Shown here in pieces: positions 59,826 to 64,000 of a stretch of DNA of 64,000 nt. Made by a program: the position numbers and the translations under genes. Under the pieces are notes generated by a model. It searched no databases and was not told the origin of the DNA. It saw only the letters and a program-made list of their open reading frames with translations. The number at the start of each line of letters is the position of its first letter. The stretch's first letter is position 1. This DNA is from Brevibacillus sedimenti (GTDB lineage: Bacteria > Bacillota > Bacilli > Brevibacillales > Brevibacillaceae): NCBI RefSeq assembly GCF_020923495.1, contig NZ_CP064048.1, positions 1,071,001-1,135,000 of the forward strand. Direction: 5' to 3'.

Positions 59826-59896
59826 GGAGACGATTTACCATGCCGGATAGATGGAACCTGTTTTGTAAGGCCGGCATGCGTATGTTTAGCAAACCG

Positions 59897-59930
59897 AAAA
59901 AGCTTGTCCCAAATGGGGCAGGCTTTTTTT
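59897..59930 (+). terminator. gyrB terminator
   Basis: Stem AAAAGC-TG-CCC paired with GGG-CA-GCTTTT around an AAAT loop, followed by a T tract. A smaller ATGCCGG/CCGGCAT hairpin lies just upstream at 59840-59877. Confidence 0.85.
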
Positions 59931-59970
59931 GTTGGGCAGAGACGACAGCGATGACGCTGCACTTCGTACG

Positions 59971-60011
59971 TTGACATTTTTAAACTTACAAAATAATAAT
60001 GTATTGTAAGT
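59971..60011 (+). promoter_or_regulatory. MFS gene promoter with palindromic operator
   Basis: TTGACA (59971-59976), 18-base spacer, AATAAT (59995-60000). A perfect inverted repeat ACTTACAA/TTGTAAGT (59984-59991, 60004-60011) overlaps the spacer and flanks the -10, as for a TetR- or MarR-type repressor site. The regulator gene is not adjacent. Confidence 0.7.
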
Positions 60012-60040
60012 GATATATCCTACTCGCTGGAGGGGAAACC

Positions 60041-61228
60041 ATGAACCAAACGGAACCGCTTTGGACGAAAGATTTTGTGCTGTTGGCGTTCTCCAATTTT
60101 TTTCTTTTCGTCGGGTTTCAGATGCTGATTCCGACGCTTCCGCTGTTTGTGACCGAACGGGGCGGGGACCAGTTGGCTGTAGGTCTGGTCGTCAGCCTGT
60201 TTACGGTGTCCGCCCTGATCGTTCGTCCGTTTGCCGGGAAAGCGCTGGATTCGGTCGGACGGCGGCCGGTCTTGCTGGTGGGGCTTGCCTTGTTTCTGCT
60301 GTGCGTGGCCGGTTATTACTGGATGGCGACGGTCGCTCTCGTGTTGGGGCTTCGGTTTGTGCATGGCATAGGCTGGGGAATTGCCACGACCACGTTCGGC
60401 ACAATCGCTTCCGATCTGATTCCGGCTGCGCGGCGAGGAGAAGGAATGGGGTATTTCGGGATGTTCAGCAGCCTGGCGATGGCGCTTGGACCGTTGGTGG
60501 GGCTGTGGCTGGCGCAATCGTTCGGATTTGGCTGGCTGTTTTTGATCTCGTCGGTTTTGACCGCATTGGCCATGCTCCTGTCCAAACCGGTGAAAATGGC
60601 AGCACCGGCCGGCGCCGGTCGGCGGCAGCCTGAGACAAAACGAAGTGGACTGGTGGAGCAAAAAGCGCTGTTTCCGTCGCTGCTGGTGCTGTTTCTGGGC
60701 GTCACGTACGGCGGCATTGTCAGTTTTATCACCTTGTTCGGCCAGGAAGCGGGGATCGGCAATGTCGGTCTGTTCTTCCTGTTCAACGCGCTGTCGCTGA
60801 TGCTGATTCGGCCGGTTGCCGGGAAACTGTTTGACCGAAAAGGGCACCTCTGGGTGCTGCTGCCCGGCGGTATTGTGATGGCTGCGGGTCTGTTGATTTT
60901 GTCGTACAGCACGACGTCCTTTGGGCTGATTGCAGCGGCCATCCTGTTTGGCAGCGGGTTTGGCGCGGTTCAGCCGTCGCTGCAGGCCTGGACCATCCAC
61001 CGCGTTTCGCCTGAACGGCGAGGGGCGGCAAATGGCACCTTTTTTTCCGCGTTTGACCTGGGGATCGGAGCGGGGGCGATGCTTTTGGGCGCAGTCGCCA
61101 AAGCAATCGGTTTTGCCCTGATGTATCGCTGCTCCGTCATCGTAATTTTACTCTATCTGATCATCTATCTGGCGTACGTGATCAAGGAGCGGCGTCGACA
61201 TTCCCATCTGCAACCCGGTTCGTCCTGA
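60041..61228 (+). CDS. Major facilitator superfamily transporter
   Basis: A 395-residue, twelve-helix exporter of the drug-resistance type. The early helix pair is MLIPTLPLFVTERGGDQLAV, and the loop 2-3 motif reads RPFAGKALDSVGRRPVLLVG, which is the GxLaDrxGrkP signature in its usual place. The C-terminal half repeats it (RPVAGKLFDRKGHLWVLL). The ATG follows GGAGGGG. Its promoter carries a palindrome, so it is likely induced by its substrate. It is inserted between gyrB and gyrA, which are adjacent in Bacillus. Confidence 0.93.
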   Translation: MNQTEPLWTKDFVLLAFSNFFLFVGFQMLIPTLPLFVTERGGDQLAVGLVVSLFTVSALIVRPFAGKALDSVGRRPVLLVGLALFLLCVAGYYWMATVALVLGLRFVHGIGWGIATTTFGTIASDLIPAARRGEGMGYFGMFSSLAMALGPLVGLWLAQSFGFGWLFLISSVLTALAMLLSKPVKMAAPAGAGRRQPETKRSGLVEQKALFPSLLVLFLGVTYGGIVSFITLFGQEAGIGNVGLFFLFNALSLMLIRPVAGKLFDRKGHLWVLLPGGIVMAAGLLILSYSTTSFGLIAAAILFGSGFGAVQPSLQAWTIHRVSPERRGAANGTFFSAFDLGIGAGAMLLGAVAKAIGFALMYRCSVIVILLYLIIYLAYVIKERRRHSHLQPGSS

Positions 61229-61247
61229 GATGGTCCGGGTTTTTTTG
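61212..61247 (+). terminator. Terminator of the MFS gene
   Basis: Stem AACCCGG/CCGGGTT followed by a T tract; the stop codon of the gene lies in the loop. Confidence 0.9.
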
Positions 61248-61329
61248 CAAGCACCGGTATTATGAACAGACGGCCGTCTGTAGGTGATTGGCCTGTGTGA
61301 CAGGACACAAAAGAAGCGGGGGGTGTGTC

Positions 61330-61872
61330 ATGCTCATCAAATGGATTGCGTGTCAGGTGAGGGAGGGCCAACAGCAGTTCTTTTCCCGGGGGCAGGAGCA
61401 GTGGAGAGCCGTCAGGGAGGTTGACGGCTTTCTCGGCCAGGCCGGCGGGTGGAATGTCAGCGACCCGGCCGAGGCTGTCATTCTCGCTTGTTGGCGGGAT
61501 GAAGCAGCTTACCGGGCGTTTATGGCGAACCACCACGACCCGATTTTTGCCAAAACCAGGCAGCAGCAGACGTATGAGCGCATCCGCGTGGAGCTCTATG
61601 AACGCGTTCTCGACATGCCGGGGACGATGGAAAACGTGCTCGACGCGTTGGCGGTTGGGAAATGGCTGCGGCTGGAACAGCGGCCTGTTTTGCCAGAAGC
61701 GGACTGCCTGGCGGGTTGGCCGGGGGCTGCCGCCGGTGTGGCGGGAAAAGCCGTGAAGGATGGGGGGCGTTTTCTCATCGCGACGGTGTGGGATGCTGCC
61801 CAACCGGACCGGGAGGGGACATCCGGGGCGATCATCGCCCCGTTGGAGGATGCCTGGCTGGTGCTGCCGTAA
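61330..61872 (+). CDS. YdbC-like DUF4937 protein
   Basis: A 180-residue soluble protein of the YdbC family. It starts MLIKWIACQVREGQQQFFSR and has DGFLGQAGGWNVSDPAEAVI and LACWRDEAAYRAFMANHHD. This is a ferredoxin-like fold related to monooxygenase/ABM domains; the family function is unknown. The ATG is preceded by GGGGGG at six bases. It lies between the MFS gene and gyrA and is more GC-rich than they are. Confidence 0.8.
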   Translation: MLIKWIACQVREGQQQFFSRGQEQWRAVREVDGFLGQAGGWNVSDPAEAVILACWRDEAAYRAFMANHHDPIFAKTRQQQTYERIRVELYERVLDMPGTMENVLDALAVGKWLRLEQRPVLPEADCLAGWPGAAAGVAGKAVKDGGRFLIATVWDAAQPDREGTSGAIIAPLEDAWLVLP

Positions 61873-61910
61873 GACAGGAGACTGGTGACGCAATGCGTTT
61901 GCGAGAGATT

Positions 61911-61941
61911 TTGGACGTGACCTCTTTCTGTATGGTATAAT
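61911..61941 (+). promoter_or_regulatory. gyrA promoter
   Basis: TTGGAC (61911-61916) and a perfect TATAAT (61936-61941) with a TG one base before it (extended -10). The spacer is 19 bases, longer than ideal, which the extended -10 can offset. Confidence 0.7.
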
Positions 61942-61977
61942 TACGTATTGCGATAACCAGTTGGAGGTTTACCCTTT

Positions 61978-64000
61978 ATGGCAGAAGAAACAGCTCGGTT
62001 TCCCAAAGTTGATATTAGCCAGGAAATGAAAGAGTCGTTCATCAGCTATGCGATGAGCGTAATTGTCAGCCGGGCGTTGCCAGACGTCCGCGACGGGCTG
62101 AAGCCGGTTCACCGGCGTATTTTGTATGCCATGCACGACATGGGATTGACGCCGGACAAAGCGTTCCGGAAGTCGGCCAACGTCGTTGGTGAAGTAATGG
62201 CCAACTACCATCCGCACGGGGATTCTGCCATCTACGAAACGATGGTTCGGATGGCGCAGGACTTCAACATGCGCTACATGCTGGTCGAGGGACAGGGCAA
62301 CTTTGGTTCCGTGGACGGTGACCCGGCAGCGGCGATGCGGTACACCGAATCCCGCCTGTCCAAGATTGCTCTCGAACTGCTGCGCGATATCGATAAAGAG
62401 ACTGTCAACTTTACACCCAACTACGACGGCCGAAAAGAGGAGCCGGTCGTACTGCCGTCCCGTTTTCCCAATCTGCTGGTAAACGGTTCGGCGGGGATTG
62501 CCGTGGGCATGGCGACCAACATTCCTCCGCACAACCTGAGCGAAGTGATTGACGGCGTCGTGGCCATGATCGACAATCCGAACATAACGGTTCAGGAACT
62601 GATGAAGATCATCAAGGGGCCCGATTTTCCGACTGCCGGGGAAATCCTCGGCTACAGCGGCATTCGCCGGGCGTACGAAACGGGCCGTGGCTCGATCATC
62701 ATGCGAGCCAAAACGACGATCGAAGAAGACAAAGGGAAACCGCGCATCATCGTGACGGAAATACCTTTCCAGGTCAACAAGGCCAAACTGATCGAAAAAA
62801 TTGCCGAGCTGGTACGGGAAAAGAAAATCGACGGCATCACCGACCTGCGCGACGAGTCGGACCGCAAAGGGATGCGGATCGTCATCGAGCTGCGCCGGGA
62901 CGTGGTCCCCAAAGTCGTTTTGAACAACCTGTTCAAGCATACCCAGATGCAGAGCACTTTCGGGGTCAACATGCTCGCGCTGGTGGACAACCGTCCACGC
63001 GTGTTGAATCTGCGGGACATGTTGTACTACTACCTCCAGCATCAACGGGAGATCGTCCGCAGACGGACCGAGTACGAGTTGAAGCAGGCGGAAGCCCGCG
63101 CTCACATCTTGGAAGGGCTGCGAATTGCGCTGGACCACATCGACGAGATCATCAGCCTGATCCGTGGATCGCAAACGGCAGAAGAGGCCCGCGACGGACT
63201 GATGTCCCGTTACGGATTGAGCTTGGAACAGGCTCAGGCGATTCTCGACATGCGCCTGCAGCGCCTGACCGGTTTGGAGCGGGAAAAGATCGAAAACGAG
63301 TACCAGGAATTGCTGGCGAAAATCGCCGAACTGCGCTCCATTCTGGCCGATGAAGGCAAGATTTACGCGATCGTCCGTGGAGAGCTTCTGGAGATCAAGG
63401 AGAAGTTTGGCGACGAGCGCAGGACCGTCATCACATATGACGAAGAGCACATTGAGGATGCCGATCTGATTCCAGAAGAAGACGTGGTCATCACGCTGAC
63501 CCATGACGGCTACATCAAGCGCCTGCCCGTCTCCACCTATCGTGCGCAGAAACGGGGCGGCCGTGGTGTACAGGGCATCGGCACCAAGGACGACGACTTT
63601 GTCGAACACCTGTACATCACCAATTCGCACGACCACATCTTGTTCTTTACCAACAAGGGCAAGGTCTACCGCCTGATGGGGTACGAGATTCCGGACCTGA
63701 GCCGCACAGCCAAGGGCACTCCGGTGATCAACCTGATCCAGATCGAAAAAGGCGAGCGGGTCAACGCGGTCATCCCCGTCAAGGAACTGGGCGGAGACGC
63801 CTACCTGTTCTTCGCCACGAAAAAGGGAATTATCAAACGGACCGAGCTGTCGGCGTTTGAGCATATTCGCAAAGGCGGCCTGTTTGCCGTCAACCTGCGG
63901 GAAGACGACGAACTGATCGGCGTTCGCCTCACCGACGGCCACCAGGAGATCATCATGGGGACCCGCAACGGCATGTCTGTTCGCTTCAAGGAAAGCGATG
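61978..64000 (+). CDS. gyrA: DNA gyrase subunit A (3' end outside window)
   Basis: Breakage-reunion subunit of gyrase; 674 codons are visible, the rest lies past the window end. It starts [20 protein letters not shown] after GGAGG. The catalytic tyrosine is Tyr122 ([10 protein letters not shown]). The quinolone-resistance region reads [13 protein letters not shown] with Ser83 and Glu87, that is, no common resistance substitution. The beta-pinwheel domain begins near residue 500, and a GyrA-box-like [12 protein letters not shown] lies at about 521-532. The frame is open to the edge. Confidence 0.98.
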   Translation, partial: MAEETARFPKVDISQEMKESFISYAMSVIVSRALPDVRDGLKPVHRRILYAMHDMGLTPDKAFRKSANVVGEVMANYHPHGDSAIYETMVRMAQDFNMRYMLVEGQGNFGSVDGDPAAAMRYTESRLSKIALELLRDIDKETVNFTPNYDGRKEEPVVLPSRFPNLLVNGSAGIAVGMATNIPPHNLSEVIDGVVAMIDNPNITVQELMKIIKGPDFPTAGEILGYSGIRRAYETGRGSIIMRAKTTIEEDKGKPRIIVTEIPFQVNKAKLIEKIAELVREKKIDGITDLRDESDRKGMRIVIELRRDVVPKVVLNNLFKHTQMQSTFGVNMLALVDNRPRVLNLRDMLYYYLQHQREIVRRRTEYELKQAEARAHILEGLRIALDHIDEIISLIRGSQTAEEARDGLMSRYGLSLEQAQAILDMRLQRLTGLEREKIENEYQELLAKIAELRSILADEGKIYAIVRGELLEIKEKFGDERRTVITYDEEHIEDADLIPEEDVVITLTHDGYIKRLPVSTYRAQKRGGRGVQGIGTKDDDFVEHLYITNSHDHILFFTNKGKVYRLMGYEIPDLSRTAKGTPVINLIQIEKGERVNAVIPVKELGGDAYLFFATKKGIIKRTELSAFEHIRKGGLFAVNLREDDELIGVRLTDGHQEIIMGTRNGMSVRFKESD

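Noticed and set aside
59840..59975. Short frame after gyrB starting MPDRWNLFCK, preceded by AAGGAG
   Set aside because: It runs straight through the gyrB terminator hairpin and has no recognisable content.

Overview
The window is the replication-origin region of a spore-forming Bacillota chromosome, most like Brevibacillus or a close relative in Paenibacillaceae. That placement rests on gene content and remembered protein similarity, not on a search. Spore-former markers are SpoIIIJ-Jag, YyaC, a YjcZ-type peptide and RemB. Bacillota markers are WalRKHIJ-HtrC, GdpP-YybS-RplI-DnaB and Noc-Soj-Spo0J. oriC lies at about 53.0-55.0 kb around dnaA. Nearly all core genes left of it are on the minus strand and all genes right of it are on the plus strand, so core transcription follows replication.

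Layout: 1-2.1 kb is an IS21-type element cut by the window edge, abutting a 5'-truncated AT-rich beta-propeller gene. 2.8-6.2 kb is an accessory block (a decayed gene, DinB-like, WYL regulator, AHSA1-like, ECF sigma factor). 6.3-18.4 kb holds rlmH, a CxxH/CxxC protein, cls, the walRKHIJ-htrC operon, an M23/LysM/G5 cell-wall protein and small genes. 18.5-27.7 kb carries purA (with PurBoxes), dnaB, rplI, gdpP, yybS, rpsR-ssb-rpsF and ychF. 28-34.4 kb holds a secreted PepF, a DnaA-box cluster, a YjcZ-like peptide, DUF951, MscS, DUF3343, yyaC and a lipid kinase. 34.5-37.8 kb is an accessory cassette: ArsR-SRPBCC regulator facing an EamA exporter, FMN reductase and arylamine N-acetyltransferase. 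38-48.5 kb holds DUF554, a class V aminotransferase, parB-parA, noc, mgtC and rsmG-mnmG-mnmE. 48.8-52.9 kb is an XRE-TPR regulator, then jag, spoIIIJ, yidD, rnpA and rpmH. 53.5-64 kb is dnaA, dnaN, yaaA, recF, remB, gyrB, an MFS transporter, a YdbC-like gene and gyrA (cut by the end).

How the genes work together: DnaA, DnaN, DnaB, SSB, RecF and the gyrase subunits start and run replication. Soj, Spo0J and Noc with two perfect parS sites organise segregation and division. WalRK, the M23 protein, Cls and GdpP serve envelope homeostasis. RlmH, RsmG, MnmE/G, RnpA and ribosomal proteins serve translation.

Most notable: (1) dnaA and dnaB are each split by a single-base frameshift in an interdomain linker, each giving a GTGA stop/start overlap. 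The FMN reductase and one small membrane-protein gene are also frameshifted, so sequencing error is the first explanation. (2) A second cluster of seven DnaA-box-like sequences beside an AT-rich tract lies about 23 kb from dnaA. (3) The arylamine-type detoxification cassette has palindromic operators built into its promoter. (4) An RRNPP-like XRE-TPR regulator interrupts the conserved mnmE-jag junction. I saw no rRNA, tRNA or CRISPR.
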